From NCBI GenBank assembly GCA_045345765.1, contig CP148265.1, positions 930,001-994,000 of the forward strand: 64,000 bases of DNA, written 5' to 3'. The position numbers and the translations under genes are program-made. This stretch comes from JAOARY01 sp045345765. Lineage in GTDB: Bacteria; Bacillota; Clostridia; Peptostreptococcales; Peptostreptococcaceae. Every line of letters begins with the position of its first letter. The first letter of the stretch is position 1. Of this stretch, positions 1-8,824 are shown piece by piece. The notes beneath the pieces are model-generated. The model did not search any database. It was not told the DNA's origin and was given only the letters and a program-made list of their open reading frames with translations.

Positions 1-1199
1 ATTTTTTCTTCTAATTTTTCTATTTCTTTTTCAAATTTATCTAATTGGGCTTCATCAAATTGTATTATTTCTAATTTATCTAAATCAAACAAAGGAGTTA
101 TATCTTCTATATCATTATATGATATATCTAACCTTTCTATACTTTTATATTTTGAAAGTTCAGTAATATCCTTTATACTATTGTGTGATATATCTAAATC
201 ATATACATTATCTAAATTTGGTATATCACTTATATCTTCTATATTCATATTAGATAAGTCCAATATTTTAAATGGCTTAGATTCATCCAAATCTAAATTT
301 ACTACTCTATCTATTTTATCTAATGCTTCTATTGAGTCTTCATTTTTTAGTAAAATATCTTTATAAACTATCTTTTTGATATCGCTATTTTCTAACCCAT
401 AAAAGTCATCAAATTCACAAGAATAAAGTTCTAATTTTCTTAAATCTTCAATCTTAGAAAGTATATTCATATTAAAAACTTTACATCTATTAAACTCCAT
501 CTTATCAATATTATTGATATTTATGTACAAATCTTCATTTCTCAAATCGCAATTTTCCATTACTATTTCTTCAAAATCTTGAAACTTAGGAAAATAAGTT
601 AAATTTGAAAAATTAATATTTCTAAAATCTAATTCCCTTAATCCTTTTAATTTTTCTAAGTCAACTAGAGTTTTTATATTTGTATTATCCTTTATAATTA
701 ATCTTTCTATTTCAAATAGCATCTTTTGTGTAACTTCTTCATCTTCTTTAAGGTCTAATTCATCTTTTATAATCCTCTCTATTTCTTTATCTTCAAATTC
801 TATATTTGAATCTTCTTTATTCATACGAAATTTTAAAGTTCCACCTTTTTTAAGTTCGTTACCATAAGCATCATCAAACTCATCTATTTTAAGACTATAA
901 TTAGTATCTTCTTCATAATCAAAATTAGGTATAACTTCTATAGTCTTCTTGTCATCCTTTAATCTAACATCTATATCATACTTTCTTTTACTTATGTCAT
1001 CACTTATTTCAAAACAATCTTCTATTTTAGACATATCATCTTCATTTATAATATTGCTAAATTCAATAGTCCACACCTTTCTTTCATCTTCTATAATTCT
1101 TAGTTTATCAAAAACCTCATTTGTAATAGCATTAGAATTTGATTTGAATGCTATTACAAATACTAATAGTATAACTAAATTTTTTAATATTTTTTTCAT
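1..1199 (-). CDS. Secreted leucine-rich-repeat protein, C-terminus cut by window edge
   Basis: An open frame runs on the minus strand from ATG at 1199 to the left edge without a stop; I translated it by hand. The start follows AGGGGGAATT. The product begins with a lysine pair and a hydrophobic signal segment (residues about 4-18), then an acidic region of roughly 200 residues without a recognised family. Leucine-rich repeats with phrases such as LRELDF, LDISHNSIKDIT and LDISYNDIEDITPL follow towards the edge. This pattern is typical of internalin-like surface proteins of Firmicutes that bind other proteins. The anchoring domain, if any, lies outside the window. Export and the LRR call are well supported; the ligand is unknown. 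Confidence 0.8.
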   Translation of the reverse strand, partial: MKKILKNLVILLVFVIAFKSNSNAITNEVFDKLRIIEDERKVWTIEFSNIINEDDMSKIEDCFEISDDISKRKYDIDVRLKDDKKTIEVIPNFDYEEDTNYSLKIDEFDDAYGNELKKGGTLKFRMNKEDSNIEFEDKEIERIIKDELDLKEDEEVTQKMLFEIERLIIKDNTNIKTLVDLEKLKGLRELDFRNINFSNLTYFPKFQDFEEIVMENCDLRNEDLYININNIDKMEFNRCKVFNMNILSKIEDLRKLELYSCEFDDFYGLENSDIKKIVYKDILLKNEDSIEALDKIDRVVNLDLDESKPFKILDLSNMNIEDISDIPNLDNVYDLDISHNSIKDITELSKYKSIERLDISYNDIEDITPLFDLDKLEIIQFDEAQLDKFEKEIEKLEEK

Positions 1200-1305
1200 A
1201 ATTCCCCCTATTTTTTAGTTTTTTATACAGCATATTAATTTATATCATAATCTTTGATACCTTTCAATAAATATAGTCATAATGAAATAAATTTGTAAAA
1301 CTTCA

Positions 1306-1334
1306 TTGCAAAATAATAATAAAAGTATTATAAT
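1306..1334 (+). promoter_or_regulatory. SigmaA-type promoter for MFS gene
   Basis: TTGCAA at 1306-1311 and TATAAT at 1329-1334 are 17 bp apart. The predicted start near 1341 gives an untranslated leader of about 140 nt before the transporter gene. Confidence 0.6.
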
Positions 1335-1385
1335 AAAAAAAGTTTATAATTATTATTTAAAATATATTTTAATAAGGAGGATGTT

Positions 1386-1403
1386 ATGATTAGACCAATT
1401 TAA
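1386..1403 (+). CDS. Possible five-residue leader peptide (MIRPI)
   Basis: A near-perfect ribosome site AAGGAGG at 1374-1380 stands 5 nt before an ATG that opens only five codons (Met-Ile-Arg-Pro-Ile) and then TAA. It lies inside the predicted mRNA leader of the following efflux-type transporter, which has its own ribosome site 65 nt further on. Very short leader peptides ahead of drug efflux genes can sense stalled ribosomes. I see no clear competing hairpins here, so this could equally be the start of a deleted gene. Confidence 0.3.
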   Translation: MIRPI

Positions 1404-1479
1404 TTACCCAATATATCTAATTTAATAAAAAAATTATTTATATTGCAATTTTATTTTTTGCAAAATGGAGGTAATTAAA

Positions 1480-2640
1480 TTGAATAAGAGAAATTATTAT
1501 TTACTTTGTCTAATTGTATTCCTACAAGGATTTGTATTTTATGGACCCTTTGCTTTTGTATACAGACAATCAAGGGGTCTTTTTGCGTCTAATATATTTA
1601 TTATAGAAACTGTATTTTTAGCGGTTTCTATGCTAATGGAAATACCATTTGGATATATTAGCGATAAATTCGGCTATAAGAAAACACTTATAATATCTAA
1701 TTTTTTATTTTTTATATCTAAAATAGTATTTTACAAGAGTTATTCTTTGTATGGATTTTTAATAGAAAGAATACTTCTTGCAATATCATTTGCTGGTCTT
1801 TCTGGTTGTGATACTTCTATGCTTTATAAATCTGTATCAAAAGATAATTCTTATAAAGCATTTTCTAAATATAATCTATCCTCTCAAATAGGTGTATTTT
1901 TAGGATTTTTGCTTTCTGGATTCATAGTAAAAATATCATTAGATTCTACTGCTTTGTTTACTATTTTTCCTTATTTTATAGCTTTTTTATTGACTTTATT
2001 TCTAAATGATGTTGATTACGAAAAAGAAAATTTATCTTTTTTAATCACTTTTAAAGAGGCTTTTGTATCTAAAAAATTTACACTATTAATTTTGGCAATA
2101 GGAATATTTAAAGAACTTATAATGTATCTAACTGTATTTTTATCTCAAATAAAATACACTAATATAGGTATTGATCTAAAATATTTTGGACTTTTAACAT
2201 TATCACTTCAATTCTTTAGAATATTAGCCGCCAAGATAAGTGGTCATATTAAAAATAATCAATATAAAATTATAATATCAATCATGATATTTTCTATAAT
2301 ATCCGTAATACTATTGGCTTTTAATACTAATATCTATATAGTTATAGGCTTAATTATGATTCTTGGCTTTAATCATAGTTTTGTAATTCCAATATTTATT
2401 GATATACAAAATAAAAATATAAAAACAGATAATAGGGCAACTATATTATCTATTAACTCTATGATTGTTAGTCTAGCTTTATTACCGATAAATCCTGTGA
2501 TAGGATTTATAACAGATACTTCTTTAAGCTATGCATTTTTATTTGTCGCTTTTGTGTTTATAATCTGTTTGTCTGTAGTTATTTATTATTCAAAAAATAT
2601 AATTAAAAAAGAAAAAAGCAACGCTAATAAAACAAAATAA
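1480..2640 (+). CDS. MFS transporter, 12 membrane spans
   Basis: The protein has twelve hydrophobic spans and an MFS loop 2-3 signature (GYISDKFGYKK, residues about 58-68) after the first two spans. At 386 residues it matches drug-efflux and sugar MFS carriers. ATG at 1465 lies inside the sequence ATGGAGG. That GGAGG is placed 8 nt before an in-frame TTG at 1480, so TTG is the better start. The gene stands alone behind its own promoter and a possible mini leader peptide, and ends at a hairpin shared with the convergent asparaginase gene. Substrate is unknown. Efflux of a small molecule is an inference from family resemblance. Confidence 0.8.
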   Translation: MNKRNYYLLCLIVFLQGFVFYGPFAFVYRQSRGLFASNIFIIETVFLAVSMLMEIPFGYISDKFGYKKTLIISNFLFFISKIVFYKSYSLYGFLIERILLAISFAGLSGCDTSMLYKSVSKDNSYKAFSKYNLSSQIGVFLGFLLSGFIVKISLDSTALFTIFPYFIAFLLTLFLNDVDYEKENLSFLITFKEAFVSKKFTLLILAIGIFKELIMYLTVFLSQIKYTNIGIDLKYFGLLTLSLQFFRILAAKISGHIKNNQYKIIISIMIFSIISVILLAFNTNIYIVIGLIMILGFNHSFVIPIFIDIQNKNIKTDNRATILSINSMIVSLALLPINPVIGFITDTSLSYAFLFVAFVFIICLSVVIYYSKNIIKKEKSNANKTK

Positions 2641-2678
2641 TAAATTTATAAAATATTTATTTACTAAATTTCAAATAA

Positions 2679-2773
2679 AAAAAGCTATTGTATTAAAAAA
2701 TTTTCAAAAATATATCATTTTGTATAAGCAAAATAATATATTTTGATATTTCTTTTTATTACAATAGCTTTTT
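2679..2773. terminator. Long nested bidirectional hairpin between MFS and asparaginase genes
   Basis: Outer arms AAAAAGCTATTGTA (2679-2692) and its complement (2760-2773) enclose a second palindrome built on AAAATATAT and ATATATTTT. Both neighbouring genes converge here. A T-run ends the outer stem on each strand, so it can terminate in both directions. Confidence 0.65.
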
Positions 2774-2835
2774 GATATTATCAAAAATTTTTTTAGTTTT
2801 TAATATAATTATAGCTAAAACACTTTTTCATATTA

Positions 2836-3864
2836 TTAAAAATCAACACTAAATGTATGAACCTCTGAATCAATATCATCCATTACTGGCTCATTCATTA
2901 TTTCTTTAACTTCTTCATTTGTTTTTGCATTTCCTAATGCCCACATTAATTTTGAAACAATGGCTTCTCTGCTCATATCCTTGCAAAAAATAATATTTTT
3001 ATCTATTAATTTTCTACCTACTTCATAAATACTTAAATCGACACCTTCTTGAGTACATTGTGTTGTAACTGCTACACAAATCCCAGCATCAACAAGTTCT
3101 ACAACCTTTGATGTTATATCATGATTCTCAAAAGGTATTCCACCTATTCCAAAACTTTCGATTATAACACCCTTATAATTTTCTTTTATATAATCAAATA
3201 TAGATGGATTAATTCCTGGAAATAATTTAATAAGCATTACATTAGTATCTATATCATCCTTATATTCAAGCCCTCTTGCCTGACTTTTTTTGAACTTATC
3301 TTTAATCTGTTCATTATAATATACCTTACCATATTTAACCTTTGCTATGTACGGATAATTTACACTTTCAAAAGCATCCAAACTTCTTGTTTTTGTCTTC
3401 ATCGCTCTTGTTCCATTTATTATTTTTCCATCAAAAGCTACAAATACTCCACAAATATTTTCTGTTGCAAATTTAATAGCATCAAATAGATTTTGTTTCG
3501 CATCTGTTCCAAACTCTTCAATAGAAAACTGTGCTCCTGTAAGCACTACTGGTTTTCTAATTCCATTTAACATATAACTAAGTCCTGCTGATGTATAAGC
3601 CATTGTATCAGTTCCATGAGTCACTACAAAACCATCAAATTCACTATAATTATCCTTTATAGTTTTTGCAATATCTTTCCAAAATACAGGATTCATATTA
3701 GTACTATCAATACTCATAAGATGGATTCCATTAATATCTGCTATTTCTCTTACTTCTTTAACATGATCTAATAAATCTTCAAATGAATATTTTGGAGACA
3801 GTCCATTTTCATCTAATGAACATGCTATTGTTCCACCTGTTGCAATTAGTAATATTTTTTTCAT
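2836..3864 (-). CDS. ansA: Type I (cytoplasmic) L-asparaginase
   Basis: The enzyme hydrolyses asparagine to aspartate and ammonia. The first catalytic threonine lies in ATGGTIAC (residues about 9-16). The second catalytic Thr-Asp pair is in THGTDTMAYT (about 83-92). There is no signal peptide, and about 342 residues fits the dimeric AnsA type rather than the secreted form. An upstream ATG at 3870 is only 2 nt from AAGGAG, whereas ATG at 3864 has 8 nt spacing, so I start at 3864. The gene is monocistronic. It opposes asnA at 31 kb, which makes asparagine, so the strain can both make and degrade this amino acid. Confidence 0.92.
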   Translation of the reverse strand: MKKILLIATGGTIACSLDENGLSPKYSFEDLLDHVKEVREIADINGIHLMSIDSTNMNPVFWKDIAKTIKDNYSEFDGFVVTHGTDTMAYTSAGLSYMLNGIRKPVVLTGAQFSIEEFGTDAKQNLFDAIKFATENICGVFVAFDGKIINGTRAMKTKTRSLDAFESVNYPYIAKVKYGKVYYNEQIKDKFKKSQARGLEYKDDIDTNVMLIKLFPGINPSIFDYIKENYKGVIIESFGIGGIPFENHDITSKVVELVDAGICVAVTTQCTQEGVDLSIYEVGRKLIDKNIIFCKDMSREAIVSKLMWALGNAKTNEEVKEIMNEPVMDDIDSEVHTFSVDF

Positions 3865-4079
3865 ATTCATAACTCCTTACAATTCTATTATCAATCAAAA
3901 TTACACTTAAATCAAAGTTTAAGCAAACGTTTTTATAATAATTTAAAAAAATAATATTTCCATATAATTATTGTTTTCTAAGTTCCATGAAGCATTTAAT
4001 TTTTTGCAAAATAAAAATGTAGTAAACACTACACTTATATTTTAATATTTTTATTTTATTTATACAAGAAATCTTATTT

Positions 4080-4310
4080 TTATATCTTTGTATTATAAAA
4101 GAATAATCCTTTTATAACCCCTGCTATACCTACTACTAAAGCTATAAATATAAATACATCTAATGAAGAAAAAGATTTAGTTACCCCTCTTTGCAAAATA
4201 TCTATATTAATCTTTCCACCTCCAAGATATATAGATACTGCAATAATTTTTCCAATATACATAAATGCAGATAAAAATATGAACACAAATCCAGTATATA
4301 AAAATTTCAT
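4080..4310 (-). CDS. Small two-span membrane protein of unknown function
   Basis: The 76-residue product has hydrophobic segments at about residues 4-27 and 52-70, joined by a loop containing a glycine triplet. I do not recognise a family. A good ribosome site (AGGGGGAGATTTT) precedes ATG at 4310, and codon use matches neighbouring genes, so it is probably real. It stands between the asparaginase gene and a redoxin lipoprotein on the same strand. A terminator separates it from the latter, so it should have its own promoter. The region 4311-4400 is AT-rich and holds no other gene. Confidence 0.6.
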   Translation of the reverse strand: MKFLYTGFVFIFLSAFMYIGKIIAVSIYLGGGKINIDILQRGVTKSFSSLDVFIFIALVVGIAGVIKGLFFYNTKI

Positions 4311-4409
4311 AAAATCTCCCCCTATTTCTAATCCCTAGTTTTAAATAATTTTTATATTTTTCTATTAATATTTTATATTATAGTATAAATTTTTCTTAAT
4401 TGCCAAAAT

Positions 4410-4447
4410 AAAAAAAGTCACCTCAAATCATTTTTTCGAGGTAACTT
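4410..4447 (-). terminator. Intrinsic terminator of redoxin lipoprotein gene
   Basis: Read on the minus strand, AAGTTACCTC pairs with GAGGTGACTT (one wobble pair) and is followed by seven T. It begins 8 nt after the stop codon of the gene ending at 4455. Confidence 0.85.
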
Positions 4448-4454
4448 CTTTATT

Positions 4455-5600
4455 TTATTTATTCATTTCACTTAATACTTTATCTATTTCTTTTCTATAT
4501 TCATCCTTAGATCTTGAACCGACAATCGCCTCTCCAACTATATTTCCTTTTGAATCAACAAATATTGTTGTTGGAACTCCTGATACTGATGATAATAAAT
4601 TATTTTTTAGATTTTCATCAGGAATTATACTCATAAATTTAGCTTTTTTTTGATCTAATATCTTCTTTGCTAATTCAATATTTTCACTATCATCCTTTGA
4701 TTTGATATCAGACACAATACCAATCAAATTCATTTCCTCATCTTTAATATCTATATATAATTCTTGTAAATCTGGCATTTCATTTATACATGGTCCACAA
4801 AAAGTTCCCCATATGTTTATCATCGTAAGTTTTTTATCCTTAAATATATCTTGAGTTACTTTATTAGAATTCAAATCAATAGTGTCAAAACTAATAGCAT
4901 TGTTTGAAATTTCGTTAATTTTATCTTCTTGAGTTATTGGCTTATAGAATTCCAAAGTATCTTCGAACTCTCCTAATTTTGCTATAATTTCATCATACTC
5001 TGCCTTTGATTCTTCTGATAACTGAGTTTCCAAATCATAAGTTGATAAATAATAAGATAAATTATCCATTTCTTTTACCAGCTTATTTTTCTTTGTATTT
5101 GTTATATCTTCAATCTTTGTACCTTCTTCTAATAAATCATCATTTATTATATTTATAGATACAACCTTCTTCATCTCTTCAAAAGCTCTTTTGTAAAATT
5201 CTGTTATTTCATTATTTAATTCATCTGATATTCCACCATTCACCGATGATTCTTTTTCTACTTTAACTTCTAAAGCTCTACTCTCTTGCAAAAATTTATT
5301 GTAATCTTCTTTTGGAAAATAGCTAAACTCAATAGCTCCATAAAGAACTTGTTCCTTTGAAGCACCTAAAACTGATGGTCCAAAATTCTCTTTATTTGAC
5401 CAAGATTCAATTGGCTTGAATTTCACACCAAGATCATCAAATTTCATGTAAGTGTTATCTACTTCACCTTTCGCTACTTCTTTACTATCTACATCTACAT
5501 TAACTTCTTCTTTCTTGTCTGCTTGCTCATTAGAATTATTACATGCTACCAAAGATACACTAAGCATAAGCCCTAAACATAATGATATAAATTTTTTCAT
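4455..5600 (-). CDS. TlpA/ResA-like thiol-disulfide oxidoreductase lipoprotein
   Basis: The N-terminus is a lipoprotein signal ending in the lipobox LVAC (Cys about residue 20). Residues 25-250 form an acidic, probably helical domain that I cannot assign. Residues 255-381 are a thioredoxin fold of the AhpC/TSA-redoxin type with the redox motif WGTFCGPC and the cis-proline region GVPTT. Such proteins reduce or form disulfides on exported proteins at the outer face of the membrane. The long N-terminal domain makes it larger than ordinary ResA (about 180 residues) and may bind a specific partner. The gene is alone, with AGAGGGGATT before ATG and a terminator behind it. Confidence 0.82.
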   Translation of the reverse strand: MKKFISLCLGLMLSVSLVACNNSNEQADKKEEVNVDVDSKEVAKGEVDNTYMKFDDLGVKFKPIESWSNKENFGPSVLGASKEQVLYGAIEFSYFPKEDYNKFLQESRALEVKVEKESSVNGGISDELNNEITEFYKRAFEEMKKVVSINIINDDLLEEGTKIEDITNTKKNKLVKEMDNLSYYLSTYDLETQLSEESKAEYDEIIAKLGEFEDTLEFYKPITQEDKINEISNNAISFDTIDLNSNKVTQDIFKDKKLTMINIWGTFCGPCINEMPDLQELYIDIKDEEMNLIGIVSDIKSKDDSENIELAKKILDQKKAKFMSIIPDENLKNNLLSSVSGVPTTIFVDSKGNIVGEAIVGSRSKDEYRKEIDKVLSEMNK

Positions 5601-5779
5601 TTTAATCCCCTCTCTATTTGCCTTATAATCATTCCTATTATCTTATAATCATTCTTACATATAATATAATTTTTTTTAACTGATAAATGTTTACAATTTT
5701 ACTTAAGACAAATATTTTATCCTATACATATAATAATTTATTAAAATTAAAACCACATTAAATTCGTATTAATTTAAAC

Positions 5780-7828
5780 TTATAATAAATCATTGTATAT
5801 AATTTTCTCATAAGAATATACTGTAATACAGTAATACAAACTATATATCGCTAAATAAGAAATGATTGTAATCAATGTAGGTTTGAATAAATTCATTCCT
5901 ATTAATAATGATAGTGCATTTAATGCAAAACCACAATGAAGCACGCCCATTAAAAGAGGTATTAAAAACAAAAATCTTATTTCTTTTTTGATTATCTTTC
6001 TCCTATCTTTTTTGGATACTCCTATTTTACTAAGAACAATGAATATGTTTTTATCATCATTTGCCTTTGTAAGAAGTTTGAAATATATTATACTCCCTGT
6101 TGATACAAGCACTATAACTCCTAAGAATCCAAATACAAATAATATCATACCTACATCTTCAATCAACCTTGAATATGGATAATAAAAACTTTGTATTTTC
6201 TTATTTGTTATATCATTTAGTTTCTTTGTCAGTTCTTTTGAATCTTTTTCATTTTGTATATCTATTATTCTTTTTATATTATATCCAAGATTATTTTTAG
6301 CATCTTTGTATTCCTCTTCAATCAAATATTTAATATCTTCTTCATCGTCCCCCTTCAAATCCCAATTACGAACTTGATTTTCAACATCTTCTTTTAACTT
6401 ATCATATTCAAGAATCTTATTGTCTTTTATCTTTACTTTTATTTCTTTGAATAATTCATCACTTACAACCAAATTATATGGATAAAAAGAATCTGCAAAC
6501 AAAAGTTTCTTTTCTACCAATTTTACCTTTAATTTATATGTCTTATTATCCAAGAAATAATCTACATCACTTAATTTTGATATAGTTTCTTTTCTATATT
6601 CATAAACATTTGGATTAGCAAGAACTATAACCTCATCTTTTTTTAAGCTAGGTAATTTATTTAATACAAACAAGTCATCTATTTTATTTAAATCATTAAT
6701 TGAGACTATTGAAACTTTATATGTTTCAGGCAAATATAACTTTATATTCAGCTTTGTAAATATGTTAATATATGGCATATATAAATCCATCTTCGTAGGA
6801 TTTTTTTCCTTATATTCTTCTAATGCCTCGCTCACTTTATTGTTATCAATTTCTTTACTTACAGTATAAGTATAATCAAATGGGTTATATCCTCTAGCTT
6901 GTTCATATACATTGTAATAAATCCCATAAAAAGTACCTGCAAAAGTAAGAGTTGTAGCACAAAGCAAAGATACAATTGATAGCATTACCGCATTTGACTT
7001 TATTTTATATAACAAATTAGATATAGTTATTAAATTAACACCTCTATAGTATTTTTTCTTATTTGATTTTAATATTTTGATTAAAAAAATCATAAAAAAT
7101 CTAAAAAATAAAAATGTTCCTATTATAACTGATGTTATAACTATAAAAGCATATATAAAAAAATCCTTGATATAATCTATATTCGCTGAATAATAATATC
7201 CAAAGATAAGAAGTCCTATACCCAAAAATGATAATACCAAAGATTGTTTTGGTTCTTTTTCTGAAATATTGTTTGCTTTAAATAATTCTATTAATTTAAA
7301 TCTATATATTATAAAATACGAGTGTATTGATATTATTAAAAATATCAAACCAAATACTAAAATTGTCTTTAAAATAGCAACCATAGATATACTAAATGAA
7401 ACACTCATACTAGAACCCATAAGCCTTAATAATATCATCGCAAATAATTTAGAAAATAATGATCCTAATAAAACACCTATAAAAAGTGCAATTCCTCCCA
7501 TAGTCATATTTTCATAAAATAACATTCTTCCAATTTGCTTCTTTTTGACTCCAAGAAGTGAATAAAACGCTATTTCCTTTTTTCTTCCTCTTATGAAAAA
7601 TGAATTTGAATACCATATGAATACTGCACAAAATATCGCTGTTGTTATTCCTCCAAAATTCAGAATAAAACTAACTTTAGTCGAAACAGCATTCAAAACA
7701 TCTTTATTACTTTGAGTTGAAATAAATATATAAAACATAAGTATTCCAAATACCATAGAACAAAAGTACAAAAAATAGTTTTTAAAATTATTTTTTATAT
7801 TTTTTTTAGTTATATCAAATAAGGTCAC
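5780..7828 (-). CDS. BceB-like ABC transporter permease (FtsX family)
   Basis: At 682 residues with about ten membrane spans, this has the BceB plan: four N-terminal spans, further spans up to residue about 305, a large external domain (about 310-560), then three closing spans. In this family the permease both removes lantibiotics or bacitracin-type peptides from their lipid targets and acts as the sensor that activates the kinase. Its start overlaps the end of the ATPase gene by 14 bp, so the two are translationally coupled. The two-component genes lie just upstream on the same strand, which completes the Bce-type set. The target peptide cannot be read from sequence. Confidence 0.88.
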   Translation of the reverse strand: MTLFDITKKNIKNNFKNYFLYFCSMVFGILMFYIFISTQSNKDVLNAVSTKVSFILNFGGITTAIFCAVFIWYSNSFFIRGRKKEIAFYSLLGVKKKQIGRMLFYENMTMGGIALFIGVLLGSLFSKLFAMILLRLMGSSMSVSFSISMVAILKTILVFGLIFLIISIHSYFIIYRFKLIELFKANNISEKEPKQSLVLSFLGIGLLIFGYYYSANIDYIKDFFIYAFIVITSVIIGTFLFFRFFMIFLIKILKSNKKKYYRGVNLITISNLLYKIKSNAVMLSIVSLLCATTLTFAGTFYGIYYNVYEQARGYNPFDYTYTVSKEIDNNKVSEALEEYKEKNPTKMDLYMPYINIFTKLNIKLYLPETYKVSIVSINDLNKIDDLFVLNKLPSLKKDEVIVLANPNVYEYRKETISKLSDVDYFLDNKTYKLKVKLVEKKLLFADSFYPYNLVVSDELFKEIKVKIKDNKILEYDKLKEDVENQVRNWDLKGDDEEDIKYLIEEEYKDAKNNLGYNIKRIIDIQNEKDSKELTKKLNDITNKKIQSFYYPYSRLIEDVGMILFVFGFLGVIVLVSTGSIIYFKLLTKANDDKNIFIVLSKIGVSKKDRRKIIKKEIRFLFLIPLLMGVLHCGFALNALSLLIGMNLFKPTLITIISYLAIYSLYYCITVYSYEKIIYNDLL

Positions 7829-8579
7829 TTAAATCCCCTCCTAGATTTCTAAGGACATCTATAATCTTAGAAAAAAATTCTTTTCTACTTCCATCCTTAG
7901 TTATTTGAGTATATATAGCACCATCTTTTATAAATAATATTCTCTTACAATAACTTGCCGAAAAAGCATCATGAGTAACCATCATTATTGTAGAATTATT
8001 TTCTTTATTTAATTTTTCCAAAGATGAAAGTAACATTGTTGATGATTTTGAATCCAACGCACCAGTTGGTTCATCTGCCATAATCAAAGATGGTGAAGTT
8101 ATAAAGGCTCTTGCAGCACTAGCTCTTTGTTTTTGACCAATTGATACTTCATAAGGATATTTATCAAGTAAATCATCAATCATTAATGATTTTGAAACTT
8201 TTATCAAATTATCTTCTATAATATCTAAATCAACTTTTGATAGGGATAATGGTAGTATTATATTTTCCTTTAATGTTAAAGTATCTAATAGATTATAATC
8301 TTGAAATATAAAGCCCAATTTATCTTTCCTAAAATTAGTTAATTCTTCTTCATTCATATTAGAAATATTTACACCATCAAATACAACTTCTCCACTTGTT
8401 GGAATATCAATTGTTGACAATATATTTAATAATGTAGTTTTTCCAGCACCCGAAGGTCCCATAATTCCAATAAATTCACCTTCTTCAATGCTAAAACTTA
8501 TATCATTTAAAGCTCTATATGAATTATTTTTTCCACCATATATCTTTTGCAAATTCTTAGCAACCAAAATATCTGACAT
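7815..8579 (-). CDS. BceA-like ABC transporter ATP-binding protein
   Basis: This 254-residue ATPase has Walker A GPSGAGKTTLL (about 41-51), a Q-loop in FIFQDYNLLD, a slightly atypical signature VSIGQKQRASAARA (about 144-157), Walker B LIMADEPTGALD and the switch histidine in VTHD. It powers the adjoining FtsX-type permease. A strong AAGGAGGAATTTTT site precedes ATG at 8579. A long hairpin upstream separates this gene pair from the kinase gene, which suggests its own promoter responsive to the adjacent response regulator, as in known bce operons. I could not identify the operator with confidence. Confidence 0.9.
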   Translation of the reverse strand: MSDILVAKNLQKIYGGKNNSYRALNDISFSIEEGEFIGIMGPSGAGKTTLLNILSTIDIPTSGEVVFDGVNISNMNEEELTNFRKDKLGFIFQDYNLLDTLTLKENIILPLSLSKVDLDIIEDNLIKVSKSLMIDDLLDKYPYEVSIGQKQRASAARAFITSPSLIMADEPTGALDSKSSTMLLSSLEKLNKENNSTIMMVTHDAFSASYCKRILFIKDGAIYTQITKDGSRKEFFSKIIDVLRNLGGDLSDLI

Positions 8580-8685
8580 AAAAATTCCTCCTTAAAATTT
8601 TTTAAATACGTATTTTTTTATTAACTTTTTTGATTAACTCTTATCATTAAAATATTTTAAACTAATTTAATATTTTTATTAAATA

Positions 8686-8758
8686 AAAATAGAGTTAGAT
8701 ATTATTTAATTCTTCATTGCATTTTTTAAAGAACTTAATAATTATCTAACTCTATTTT
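8686..8758. terminator. Long hairpin between kinase gene and ABC operon
   Basis: A 16-bp perfect inverted repeat (arms at 8686-8701 and 8743-8758, sequence AAAATAGAGTTAGATA and complement) encloses about 41 nt that can extend the stem. On the minus strand it ends in a T-rich tract, so it should terminate the regulator-kinase transcript. Confidence 0.7.
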
Positions 8759-8824
8759 ATTAATTTTATAATTTGTAATCCATTTATTAAGCTAACAAAA
8801 TAAGCTTTTAACCTTACAGTTTTG

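Noticed and set aside
949..1218. Plus-strand frame opposite the leucine-rich-repeat gene
   Set aside because: The minus strand carries a continuous signal-peptide and LRR frame with a good ribosome site. The plus frame is Ser/Ile-rich, as expected of an antisense shadow.
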